A stretch of 64,000 nucleotides of DNA from JAGGAG01 sp964638035. Its GTDB lineage: Bacteria > Gemmatimonadota > Gemmatimonadetes > Gemmatimonadales > GWC2-71-9. The notes under the pieces were generated by a model. The model saw only the letters and a program-made list of their open reading frames with translations. It ran no database searches and had not been told where the DNA came from. Positions 34,475-43,700 of the stretch are shown here, piece by piece. Both the position numbers and the translations under genes were made by a program. Position 1 is the first letter of the stretch, and each line of letters starts with the position of its first letter. The stretch is from the NCBI GenBank assembly GCA_964638035.1, contig CAZWXD010000005.1, positions 62,001 to 126,000 on the forward strand, written 5' to 3'.

Positions 34475-36274
34475 CTATTCGACCTGGAGCACCGCCAGGA
34501 AGGCCTCCTGCGGGATCTCCACCGCGCCGATCTGCTTCATCCGCTTCTTCCCCTCCTTCTGCTTCTCGAGGAGCTTGCGCTTGCGCGTGATGTCGCCGCC
34601 GTAGCACTTGGCCAGCACGTCCTTCCGGAAGGCGCTGACGGTCTCGCGGGCAATGATCTTGTTGCCGATGGCCGCCTGGATGGCCACGGCAAAGAGCTGG
34701 CGCGGGATGAGCTCCTTGAGCTTCTCGGCGACCTTGCGGCCCCACTCGTACGACTTGTCCCGGTGGATGATCACGCTGAAGGCGTCGATCTGGTCACCGT
34801 TGATCAGCATGTCGAGCTTCACCAGCTCGGACGCGCGGTAGCCGGCCATCTCGTAGTCGAGCGAGGCATAGCCGCGGGAGACGCTCTTGAGGCGGTCATA
34901 GAAGTCGAGCACGATCTCGCCCAGGGGAAACTCGAAGTCGAACTCCACCCGGGTCGTGTCCAGGTACTGCATCCCGTTGTACACCCCGCGGCGCTCCTGC
35001 CCCAGCTTCATGATGCCGCCGATGTACTCGGCGGGCGCCATGATGCGCGCCTTGACGTAGGGCTCCTCGATCCGGTCGATGGTGGTCGTGTCGGGCAGCA
35101 GCGTCGGGTTCTCCAGCACCGTCATGCTGCCGTCCGTGAGGTACACGTGGTACTCCACCGTGGGCACGGTGCTGAGCAGGTCGAGGTTGAACTCCCGCTC
35201 GAGGCGCTCCTGCACGATCTCCATGTGCAGCAGGCCCAGGAAGCCGCAGCGGAAGCCGAACCCCAGCGCCGTGGACGTCTCCGGCTCGAAGTTGAGGCTG
35301 GCATCGCTCAGCCGGAGCTTCTCCAGGGCGTCGCGCAGGTTCTCGTACTGGTCGGAGTCCGTCGGGTACATGCCGGCGAACACCATCGACTTGACCTCGC
35401 GGTAGCCGGGCAGCAGGTCGGCGGCCCGGTCGAACGCATCGAGCACCGTGTCCCCCACGCGGCAGTCGCGCACGTCACGCAGGTTGGCGTGGAAGTACCC
35501 CACCTCACCCGCCTGCAGCAGGTCGGTGCGCCGCTGGCCCAGCTGCAGGTAGCCCACCTCGTCCACGGTGAAGACGTCGTCCGGGTGGGACCCGAAGGCG
35601 ACCTCCATGCCGGTGCGGAGCGACCCGTCCACCACCCGGATGCTGGGAATCGCGCCGCGGTAGCGGTCGTAGTACGAGTCGAAGATGAGCGCCCGGAGCG
35701 GGGCATCGGGGCGGCCGGATGGTGCGGGGACGCGGCGCACGATCTCCTCGAGGAGGGCGGGGATCCCCGTGCCCTCCTTGGCGGAAACGGCCAGGATCTC
35801 CTCCCGCCGCGCCCCGATCAGGTCCACGATCTCCTGCGCCCGGCGCTCCGGCTCGGCGCCCGGGAGGTCGATCTTGTTCAGCACCGGGATGATCTCGAGG
35901 CCCGCATCGAGCGCCAGGAAGAGGTTGCTCAGGGTCTGTGCCTGGATGCCCTGCGAGGCATCGACGACCAGGATCGCCCCCTCACACGCGTTGAGCGAGC
36001 GCGAGACCTCGTAGGTGAAGTCCACGTGTCCCGGTGTGTCGATCAGGTTGAGTTCGTAGTCCAGTCCGTCCTGCGCGCGGTAGTTCATGCGCACCGCATT
36101 GAGCTTGATCGTGATCCCCCGCTCCCGCTCCAGGTCCATCGTGTCGGTGAGCTGCTCGCGCATGAGGCGCTTCTCGACCGTGCCGGTGTGCTCGATGAGC
36201 CGGTCCGCGAGCGTGGACTTGCCGTGGTCGATGTGGGCGACGATGCAGAAATTGCGGATGCGGGGCTGGGACAT
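34475..36274 (-). CDS. lepA: Elongation factor 4 (LepA)
   Basis: This 599-residue ribosomal GTPase acts on stalled ribosomes and back-translocation. GTPase motifs: AHIDHGKSTLADRL (G1), ERGITIK (G2), DTPGHVDF (G3) and NKIDLPGAEPE (G4). The LepA-specific C-terminal half has YKASLDYE-like sequence (GYASLDYEMAGYRAS), and the end is RKRKLLEKQKEGKKRMKQIG, a classical LepA tail. The ATG at 36274 matches the family start (SQPRIRNFCIVAHIDHG). TATCTT lies 8 bases before the ATG. It leads the run into the two heptosyltransferases, which is an unusual partner for translation. Confidence 0.98.
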   Translation of the reverse strand: MSQPRIRNFCIVAHIDHGKSTLADRLIEHTGTVEKRLMREQLTDTMDLERERGITIKLNAVRMNYRAQDGLDYELNLIDTPGHVDFTYEVSRSLNACEGAILVVDASQGIQAQTLSNLFLALDAGLEIIPVLNKIDLPGAEPERRAQEIVDLIGARREEILAVSAKEGTGIPALLEEIVRRVPAPSGRPDAPLRALIFDSYYDRYRGAIPSIRVVDGSLRTGMEVAFGSHPDDVFTVDEVGYLQLGQRRTDLLQAGEVGYFHANLRDVRDCRVGDTVLDAFDRAADLLPGYREVKSMVFAGMYPTDSDQYENLRDALEKLRLSDASLNFEPETSTALGFGFRCGFLGLLHMEIVQERLEREFNLDLLSTVPTVEYHVYLTDGSMTVLENPTLLPDTTTIDRIEEPYVKARIMAPAEYIGGIMKLGQERRGVYNGMQYLDTTRVEFDFEFPLGEIVLDFYDRLKSVSRGYASLDYEMAGYRASELVKLDMLINGDQIDAFSVIIHRDKSYEWGRKVAEKLKELIPRQLFAVAIQAAIGNKIIARETVSAFRKDVLAKCYGGDITRKRKLLEKQKEGKKRMKQIGAVEIPQEAFLAVLQVE

Positions 36275-36282
36275 GTGCCGAC

Positions 36283-36311
36283 AAGATAAGGGGAGGCCGG
36301 AGGGCGGAGAA
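36283..36311 (-). promoter_or_regulatory. Promoter of lepA
   Basis: -35 TTCTCC (36311-36306), 17-base spacer, -10 TATCTT (36288-36283), then 8 bases to the ATG at 36274, with no ribosome-binding site. The rest of the 217-base gap up to the EamA gene shows a G-rich run but no other clear site. Confidence 0.5.
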
Positions 36312-36491
36312 GCCGGAACCACGCGGGGAGGGTGGTCAACAAGTGATTGCGGGAAAACGGTTTGCCCTGCAGCCGACTGGTGGGAGGGGGAGTTGGCGTG
36401 CCTGCTAATGTTCGCCCGGAACCCGGGGAGCCTGGCAAGGGGAGCCGTGCAGCCAACTCAGCGAAAGCCGCCGACAAGCTGGAGGCCTGGT

Positions 36492-37430
36492 GTGGGCGCC
36501 GGGCGCGCCCTGCGCGCCCCCGTCGTCGGCCTCCTGCTCACCGTCGTGTTCTGGGCCGGCAACTTCACGGCGAGCAAGGTGGCGCTCGCCGAGATCCCGC
36601 CCATGCCCTTCACGGCCGTGCGATTCGTCCTGGGGTCGCTGATCCTCTGGGCGATCCTCGTGGTTCGCGAGCGGCGGCTCCTGCCGCCCCCGGGCACCAT
36701 CCTGCCGCTGGTGGCGCTGGGCGTCGTGGGGAACACGCTGTACCAGCTCTGCTTCATCAACGGACTCGCCCTGACCACGGCCACGAACAGCGCGCTCATC
36801 CTGTCCGGGATGCCGACGGTGGTGACCGTGGCCGGGGGCCTGCTCGGCCTCGAGACCACCACGCGCCGCGAACGCATGGGGCTCGCCGTGGCCACGCTCG
36901 GCGTGGTACTCGTGGTGTCGGCCAGGAAGGCCGGCGCCGCGCAGGGAAGCCTGCGGGGTGACCTGCTCACGGTGCTCGCAGTGCTCTTCTGGGCGGCATA
37001 CACCCTGGGACTCAGGGTGCTGAAGGGCCGGATGTCGGCGCTGGCGCTCACGACCTGGACGCTCATCACCGGGACCCCCGGGCTCCTCGCGGCCGGGGCG
37101 CCAGGCCTGGTGCGACAGGACTGGGGTGCGGTGACGCCGGCGGGCTGGGGTGGACTGGCCTACTCGACCCTGCTCTCGCTGGTGGCGGCGTACGTGCTCT
37201 GGAACCGCGCCGTGGCGCGCCTCGGCCCCGCACGCACCGTGCTCTTCAGCCTGCTGACACCGCTCGTCGCCACGGTGATCGCCATGGTGGTCCTGCACGA
37301 GCGGCCCACGCCAGTCCATGCCGTCGGTGGCGCCATGATCGTGGCCGGCGTGGTGCTCTCCCGGCTCCGGGTCAGGGGGCCTGCCCCAGCTCCTCCAGGC
37401 GGGCCATCGCCCGGCGGAGGTGGGGGATGA
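36492..37430 (+). CDS. EamA/DMT superfamily transporter
   Basis: This 312-residue inner-membrane protein has about ten helices arranged as two EamA repeats (residues 10-140 and 155-290). Repeat hallmarks are FWAGNFTASKVALAEIPPMPFTAVRF and, in the second half, VLFWAAYTLGLRVLKGRM and AYVLWNRAVARLGPARTVLFSLLTPLVATVIA. DMT proteins export metabolites or amino acids; the substrate is unknown. The GTG at 36492 is chosen because GGAGG lies 6 bases upstream; an ATG at 36408 would add a polar tail with no good site. The last 59 bases overlap the convergent CMD gene, and the C-terminal tail (PAPAPPGGPSPGGGGG) is low complexity. Confidence 0.9.
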   Translation: MGAGRALRAPVVGLLLTVVFWAGNFTASKVALAEIPPMPFTAVRFVLGSLILWAILVVRERRLLPPPGTILPLVALGVVGNTLYQLCFINGLALTTATNSALILSGMPTVVTVAGGLLGLETTTRRERMGLAVATLGVVLVVSARKAGAAQGSLRGDLLTVLAVLFWAAYTLGLRVLKGRMSALALTTWTLITGTPGLLAAGAPGLVRQDWGAVTPAGWGGLAYSTLLSLVAAYVLWNRAVARLGPARTVLFSLLTPLVATVIAMVVLHERPTPVHAVGGAMIVAGVVLSRLRVRGPAPAPPGGPSPGGGGG

Positions 37431-37719
37431 CGATGCTCCCGCCCACGACGAGCGCCACGCTGAACACCTCGAGGAACTCCTCCCGGGTGGTGCCTTCCTC
37501 GTGGCAGCGCTGCACGTGGTAGGTGATGCAGTCATCGCAACGCAGCACCATGCTCGACACGAGCCCGAGCATCTCCTTGGTCTTCGTGCCCAGCGCCCCG
37601 GGCTCGTAGCAGCGGTGGTCGAGGGCGAAGAAGCGATTGATGGTGAGGTTGCCGGCGCCCAGGATGACGTCATTCATCCGGCTCCGGAAGGCGTCGAAGT
37701 CGGCGAGGCTGCCCGTCAC
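37372..37719 (-). CDS. Carboxymuconolactone decarboxylase (CMD/AhpD-like) family protein
   Basis: The 115-residue cytoplasmic all-helical protein has the CMD family core: TKEMLGLVSSMVLRCDDCITYHVQ, where the CxxC and nearby His match the redox centre of AhpD-like proteins. It is probably a disulfide or peroxide-related enzyme rather than a true decarboxylase. The GTG start overlaps the stop of the upstream small secreted protein as GTGA. Its 3' end overlaps the EamA transporter gene on the other strand by 59 bases. Confidence 0.9.
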   Translation of the reverse strand: MTGSLADFDAFRSRMNDVILGAGNLTINRFFALDHRCYEPGALGTKTKEMLGLVSSMVLRCDDCITYHVQRCHEEGTTREEFLEVFSVALVVGGSIVIPHLRRAMARLEELGQAP

Positions 37720-37964
37720 GGCTTCCGGCGCTTGAGCTGCGGCTCGCGGGACCGGGGCTGCTGCGGCTGCTCCGGTGTGCGGGGACGGTCGGCCTCGGGT
37801 GCCCTGGGCCGTGCGTCGCGTTCGCGTTCGGCCTGGGCGCCACTCCGGGGCGGCGGAGGGGGCGTCGTGGTGGCGCCGCGGCGATCGTCCTTCGCCTGCG
37901 CGTGGACCACGCCGGGCAGGGCGACGAGACTGGCAACGACGAGGAGGGCGCGCAGGAGCCGCAT
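37716..37964 (-). CDS. Small secreted Pro/Arg-rich protein, unknown function
   Basis: I do not recognise this 82-residue protein. A signal peptide (LLRALLVVASLVALPGVVHAQA) is followed by a charged, low-complexity mature part of about 58 residues with PPPPP, ERERDARPRAPEADRPR and PQQPRSREPQLKRRKP. It is probably disordered and basic. The ATG at 37964 is chosen as it opens the signal peptide. The gene is coupled to CMD by a 4-base overlap. It is divergent from the DUF58 gene and 75 bases from that gene's -35 box. Confidence 0.55.
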   Translation of the reverse strand: MRLLRALLVVASLVALPGVVHAQAKDDRRGATTTPPPPPRSGAQAERERDARPRAPEADRPRTPEQPQQPRSREPQLKRRKP

Positions 37965-38038
37965 GGACTGAAACCTCGCCCCAAGCCCGCCAGTCCTCAA
38001 CTGTCCCCGTCCCGGACGTCGCACAATGACGCGCCGCG

Positions 38039-38068
38039 TTGACCGTGACCGGGGCTCGCCCCTACAAT
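38039..38068 (+). promoter_or_regulatory. Promoter of the DUF58-BatA-mfd run
   Basis: -35 TTGACC (38039-38044), 18-base spacer, -10 TACAAT (38063-38068), then 9 bases to the ATG at 38078 with no ribosome-binding site. It is the best sigma-70-like match in the window. Confidence 0.75.
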
Positions 38069-38077
38069 GCGCCCCGG

Positions 38078-38995
38078 ATGATGCGTCCCGGTGCCCCGGC
38101 AGCCCCCCAACGGATCGACCTGCTCGATCCGGTGGAGGTCGCACGCCTTGGCGGGCTGGAATTGGTGACAACCGGGATCGTGGAGGGGTTCCTCACCGGC
38201 CTCCACCGGTCGCCGCGGCGGGGCTTCTCGGTGGAGTTCGCCGAGCACCGGATGTACCAGCCGGGCGACGAGCCGCGGTACGTGGACTGGAAGATGCTCG
38301 CCCGCAGTGACCGCATCTACATCAAGCAGTACGAGGAGGAAACCAACCTCCGCGCCATGATCGTCTGCGACGCCAGTCGCTCGATGGCTTGGACCGGTGC
38401 GCCGGGCCAGGTGATGCCCAAGCTGGAGTATGCCCAGCGGCTGGTCGCGGCGGTGTCCCTGGTGCTGCTGCGGCAACGCGATGCGACCGGCCTCATCGTG
38501 TTCGATGACGAGGTGCGCACGGTGCTGGCGCCGCGCGTGAGCCTGGCCCACTGGCGGCGCCTGGTCACGACCCTGGCGGCCACACCGGCCGGCCAGGGGA
38601 CGGCCGCCGCGCCGGCGTTGAGCCGGGTGGTGGACCAGCTCCGCCGCCGCGGCCTCGTGATCTTCGTCTCCGACCTCCTGCTCGACCGTACCCTGGCTCT
38701 CACCGCCCTGCGGTTCCTGCGGCACAGGGGCCACCAGGTCGTGGTGCTGCACGTGATGGACCCGGCGGAGGTGAGCCTGGCTGGGCCGGCCGAAGCCCGG
38801 TTCGAGGATCCGGAGACCGGGGCGTCCGTGGTGTTGCGGCCCCGCGACTGGGCCAGCGCCTACGATGCCACGGTGCGCGGGGCAGTGGCCGACTGGAATG
38901 CGGCCTGCCGCCGGAGCGGCATCCGCTATCACCGCATCACCACGGACACGCCATTCGGGCAGGCGCTCCGGCACGCGTTGGCCTCCTCCGTCTGA
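38078..38995 (+). CDS. DUF58 domain-containing protein
   Basis: This 305-residue protein has the DUF58 signature: HRMYQPGDEPRYVDWKMLARSDRIYIKQYEEETN followed by a vWA-like fold with DASRSMAWTG (MIDAS-like DxSxS) and LIVFDDEV. DUF58 proteins usually go with MoxR ATPases and BatA/vWA proteins in envelope or chaperone assemblies; no moxR is in view here. The ATG at 38078 is immediately followed by another ATG; a TTG at 38039 is rejected because it is the -35 box. Its TGA overlaps the next ATG by one base. Confidence 0.9.
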   Translation: MMRPGAPAAPQRIDLLDPVEVARLGGLELVTTGIVEGFLTGLHRSPRRGFSVEFAEHRMYQPGDEPRYVDWKMLARSDRIYIKQYEEETNLRAMIVCDASRSMAWTGAPGQVMPKLEYAQRLVAAVSLVLLRQRDATGLIVFDDEVRTVLAPRVSLAHWRRLVTTLAATPAGQGTAAAPALSRVVDQLRRRGLVIFVSDLLLDRTLALTALRFLRHRGHQVVVLHVMDPAEVSLAGPAEARFEDPETGASVVLRPRDWASAYDATVRGAVADWNAACRRSGIRYHRITTDTPFGQALRHALASSV

Positions 38996-40773
38996 TGGCG
39001 TTCCTGCATCCCTGGCTGTTGCTGGGCCTCGCGGCCGCAGCGATCCCGGTCATCCTCCATCTGGTGCAGCGGCGCGAGCCGCCCACCGTGCCTTTTCCGG
39101 CGGTGCGCTACCTGCAGGAGGCCACCCGGGAGCACCAGCGCCGGCTGCGGATCCAGCACTGGCTGCTCCTCCTCGTGCGGACCCTCCTCCTGATCCTCCT
39201 CGTGCTGGCTGCTGCCGGACCGACCGTGCCCCGGCGCGGCGTGGCGGGCCATGCGCCGAGTGCCGTGGTGCTGGTGCTGGACAACAGCGCCAGCAGCAGT
39301 GCGGTGGCGGGTGGCACCGCGCGCCTGGAGGGACTCAAGGCGGCGACGCGCGCAGTGCTGGAGCGGGCAACGCCGTCCGACCACTTGTGGCTCATGACCG
39401 CCGATGGCGTCCCCCGCGGGGGCGACCCGGCGACCCTGCTCGCCAGTGTCAACGATGCCGTGGCCCTGCCACGCCGACTCGACCTTGGCGCTGCCGTGTC
39501 GACGGCCCAGGCCCTGCTCGAGGGCCAGGACCGCCCCGCCGAGGTGATGCTCATCTCGGACCTGCAGCGCACGGCACTCACGGCCGCGGAGGTGCGGATT
39601 CCCCTCACGGTGGCGCGCCCGGTGGATGCCGCACCCCGCAATGCGGGTATCGCGGCGCTCATGCCGGCAGCGCAGCCGTGGTCCACTGACGGTGGCCAGG
39701 TCAGCATCGAGGTGGTGGGTGACAGCGGGATGCGGGCACCGCTCAGCGTGTCACTCGATGGTCGCACGCCGCGCCAGGTGCTGGCGGAGGCCGGCGTGAC
39801 GCTCCCCGTGGCCGTGGGTGGTGCTGCGCCGGGGTGGCGCCCGCTGGTCGCGACCCTCGAGCCCGACGAGTTCCGGCTCGATGACCGCCGGGTTGTGGGC
39901 GTTCGCGTGGCGCCGCTGGCCCAGGCCGACTGTGCACCGGGTGGTCGGTTCGTGGCGGCGGCGTGCGAGGTGCTGGTGGCCAATGGTCGCCTGGCGCGTG
40001 GAAGCCTGGTGGCCATCGATCACTTCGGTGCGGCGGGATCCGTGATCCTGCCACCCGATGACCCGGCCCGGGTTGGTGCCCTCAACCGCGAGCTGGAACG
40101 GCGGGGGAAGGCCTGGCGGTTCGGCGCCATGCGCGGCGCGGCCACCGTGGACAGCAGTGCGGTGCTGGCTGGGGGACGGATCGTGCGCCGGTTGGAGCTG
40201 GTGCCGACCGGCAGCGGCCGGACGGGTGTGCTCGCCACTGCGGGTGGTGCGCCATGGCTGGTGCGGGATGGGGATATCGTGCTGGCAGGGAGCCGGCTCG
40301 ACACGTCGTGGACCGACCTCCCCCTCACGGCCGCATTCGTGCCCTTCATTGACCTGTTGCTCAACCGGCTGGCGCGCGGGGAGTACGCCTCACTGGACGT
40401 GGGAGCCGGGAACCAGGTGCCGTTGCCGGACATGGTCGGCGCGGTCGTGCACGGCGCGCGGCAGTGGACGGTCGAGGGCGGCGGTGCCTTCACGCCGCCG
40501 GACACCGGGCTCTACTTCCTGCTCGGAGCCGGCGACACGGTCGGTGCCCTCGCCGCCAACCTCGATGCGCGGGAGTCGTTGTTGGCACCGGCCAGCGACC
40601 GCGACGTGCGGAGCCTGTGGCGTGGCGCGCGGGTGGTGCCGCTGGCCGAAGCGGGTGCCATGGCCTTTGCGGCGGGGGCGCGGAGCGACCTGCGCGGCCC
40701 GCTCCTCTGGGCGGCCCTGGCACTCGGGCTGGTGGAGCTGGTGCTGGCCAGCGCCTGGGGGCGGCGGGCATGA
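38995..40773 (+). CDS. BatA/vWA-domain membrane protein
   Basis: This 592-residue inner-membrane protein starts with the BatA N-terminal double-helix domain: FLHPWLLLGLAAAAIPVILHLVQRR, FPAVRYLQEATREHQRRLR and then LLLLVRTLLLILLVLAAAGP. A vWA-like domain follows with VLVLDNSASSSAV, a MIDAS-like DxSxS (D, S, S) near residue 90. Residues 200-560 are less recognisable beta-rich sequence and a last membrane helix sits near 575 (WAALALGLVELVLA). It is cotranslated with DUF58 (TGATG) and overlaps mfd as ATGA, so DUF58-BatA and mfd share a transcript. Confidence 0.87.
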   Translation: MAFLHPWLLLGLAAAAIPVILHLVQRREPPTVPFPAVRYLQEATREHQRRLRIQHWLLLLVRTLLLILLVLAAAGPTVPRRGVAGHAPSAVVLVLDNSASSSAVAGGTARLEGLKAATRAVLERATPSDHLWLMTADGVPRGGDPATLLASVNDAVALPRRLDLGAAVSTAQALLEGQDRPAEVMLISDLQRTALTAAEVRIPLTVARPVDAAPRNAGIAALMPAAQPWSTDGGQVSIEVVGDSGMRAPLSVSLDGRTPRQVLAEAGVTLPVAVGGAAPGWRPLVATLEPDEFRLDDRRVVGVRVAPLAQADCAPGGRFVAAACEVLVANGRLARGSLVAIDHFGAAGSVILPPDDPARVGALNRELERRGKAWRFGAMRGAATVDSSAVLAGGRIVRRLELVPTGSGRTGVLATAGGAPWLVRDGDIVLAGSRLDTSWTDLPLTAAFVPFIDLLLNRLARGEYASLDVGAGNQVPLPDMVGAVVHGARQWTVEGGGAFTPPDTGLYFLLGAGDTVGALAANLDARESLLAPASDRDVRSLWRGARVVPLAEAGAMAFAAGARSDLRGPLLWAALALGLVELVLASAWGRRA

Positions 40774-43700
40774 GCCTGCCCCGGTTGCTCGACGCCTTTC
40801 GGCGCACGGCCAGGGGCCAGGACCTGGCGGCCAGGCTGCCCGGGCAGGGGAGCGAACTCCGCCTTGGCGGCCTGCCCGGCTCCAGCAGCGCCGTCATGGT
40901 CGCGGCCCTGGCGGAGGCGAACCCGCAGCGCCTCTTCAGCGTGGTGGCGCCGACGCCGGGTGATGCCGAGCGCTGGCTCTCCGACCTGGAGCTCCTCCTG
41001 CCCGGCAACGTGGCCCTCTATCCCCAGCGCGAGTCGCTGGGCGAGGAGGAGCCTCACTACGAGATCGCGGGCGAGCGCATCGAGACGATCGAGGCGCTGC
41101 TGGGCGGCCGGCTCCGGATCCTCGTCACCACCGCGCGTGCGCTCGCCGAGCGGACCGCCGTCCCCGCCGCGCTGACCGCACACCGCCTGGTGCTGGAGCG
41201 GGGCACACACCTGGCCCCACGCGCCCTGGCCACGGCGCTCGACCGGATGGGCTACCGGCGGGTCGCCACGGTGACGGAGGTGGCGGAGTACAGCGTGCGG
41301 GGCGGGATTGCGGATGTGTACGGCTTCGGCATGGCAGCGCCAGCCCGCATCGAGTGGTGGGACGACGAGGTCAGTTCCCTGCGCGGGTTCGACCTGACCA
41401 CGCAGCGCTCGGGGGCGGAGCTGGACCGGGTGACGGTGCTGCCGATCTCGGTGAAGGGTGCGGGCGACGGAGTGGACGGGCCAGGCGCCGGCCACCCCGC
41501 GCCGTCCGCGCCGCCCACGCGGAGCACCCTCGCCGACCTCCTCCCGGCCGGCGCGCTCGTGGTGCTGGATGCGCCGGGGCCGATCCGCGACGAGGTCGCG
41601 CGAGCCTGGTCCGAGGCGGAACACCATCTCGACGTGGTGCGCCGGCTGGGGGAGGAGGTGCCGGCACGCGAGGCCATCCTGGCACCACCCGCCGTCGTGC
41701 TGCAGGGGTTGGAGCGCTTTGCGCGGATCACCCTCACCGAGGATGCGCCGCAGCTGCAGATGGGCTTCTTCCCCCCCGAGCGGATCGACCGGCAGGTCAC
41801 GCGACTCCGGGCGCTGCTCGCGGCACCGCCCGACACCCTGATCCTGTGCGACAACGAGGGACAGCTCGAGCGGCTGGAGGAGCTGCTGGACGACCACGGC
41901 CGGGTTCCCCTCCACGCGACCCTCGCCGTCGGGGCGCTGGATGGGGGCTTCGTCATGCCGGGGCTCCGGGTCCTCACCGACCACGAGGTCTTCCGCCGTG
42001 CCCGCCGGCTGCGCCGCGCACGCCGCTACCGGCAGGCCGCCCCCTCTGGCGCCACGGGGGTGCTGGCCCAGGGCGACTACGTGGTGCACCTGGACCACGG
42101 CATTGGCATCTATCGCGGCATCAGCACCATCACCGTGGGCGTCACCACCCTGGAGGTGGCGGTGGTGGAATACGAGGGCGGCGACCGGCTGAACGTGCCG
42201 CTCTATCGCCTCGACCAGCTCGAGCGCTACCGCTCGGCGGGAGACGACGGCGACCAGCCCCCGCCCCGGCTGCACAAGCTGGGCGGGTCGAGCTGGCGCA
42301 AGGTGCGGGAGAAGACCGAGCGCGCCATCCGGCAGATGGCGGCGGAACTCCTCGAGCTCTACGCGCAGCGCAAGGTGGCAGCCGGCTTCGCCTTCCCGCC
42401 CGACACGCGGTGGCAGCGGGAACTCGAGTCGAGCTTCCTGTACGAGGACACGCCCGACCAGCGCCGGGCCACCCAGGACATCAAGCGGGACATGGAGCAG
42501 GCGCTTCCCATGGACCGCCTGCTCGTGGGTGACGTGGGCTACGGCAAGACCGAGGTGGCGGTGCGTGCAGCCTTCAAGGCGGTGCAGGGCGGCAAGCAGG
42601 TGGCCGTGCTGGTGCCGACCACGATCCTGGCGGAGCAGCACGGGCGTACCTTCGCCGAGCGCCTGGCTGACTACCCGGTCCGGGTGGAGGTGCTCTCCCG
42701 GTTCCGTACCGCGAAGGACCAGAAGGCAGCGCTGGCCCGGCTGGCGCAGGGCGAGATCGACGTGATGATCGGGACCCACCGGCTGCTCTCTCCTGACGTG
42801 GCGTTCCGCGACCTCGGCCTCCTCATCGTGGACGAGGAGCACCGCTTCGGGGTGAAGCACAAGGAGCGGCTCAAGGCGCTCCGCCTCGCCGTCGACGTCC
42901 TCACCCTCACCGCCACGCCCATTCCGCGCACGCTGCACCTCTCGCTGGCCGGGCTGCGCGACCTCACCCTCATCGAGACCCCGCCGCGGGACCGCTCCCC
43001 CATCCTGACCTTCGTGGAGCCGTGGGACGACGCCCTGCTGGAGGAGGCGATGGCCCGGGAACTGGACCGGGGCGGGCAGGTGTTCTTCGTGCACAACCGG
43101 ATCGAGACCATCGAGACGATCGCCGCGCGCGTGCGGGCGCTGCTCCCCCGTGCCCGGGTGGGCGTGGTGCATGGCCAGATGGCATCGGCCCCGCTCGAGG
43201 CGGTCATGCAGCGGTTCGTGGCCGGCGAGATCGACGTGCTGGTGACCACCATGATCGTGGAGTCGGGCCTCGACGTGCCCAACGCCAACACGATGATCGT
43301 GCACGATGCGCAGCGCATGGGCCTTGCCCAGCTGTACCAGCTTCGCGGCCGGGTCGGGCGGAGCCACCGGCGGGCCTATTGCTACCTCATCGTACCGGAG
43401 ATGGTGGACCCCGACGCCGAGGAACGCCTCAAGGTCCTGGAGCACCACACCGACCTGGGTGCCGGGTATCGCGTGGCGCTCAAGGACATGGAGCTGCGGG
43501 GGGCGGGCAACCTCCTGGGGGCGGAGCAGTCGGGCCACGCCCATGCGGTGGGGTTCGACCTCTACCTGCGCTGGCTGGAGGAAACGGTGGAGGCGCTGCG
43601 GGGGGCGGGGGGGCGGGCGGTGCGGCAGCCGCCCGAGATCGTCCTCGACGGGTCGGCCCACCTGCCGGATGCCTACGTGGCCGACGACGACACCAAACTG

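Noticed and set aside
38039..38077. TTG start for DUF58 at 38039
   Set aside because: The TTG is part of the -35 hexamer TTGACC of a good promoter; ATG at 38078 follows the -10 by 9 bases.
40464..40769. Upstream extension of mfd
   Set aside because: Overlaps the BatA-like coding region in another frame; ATG at 40770 with ATGA coupling fits Mfd homologues.
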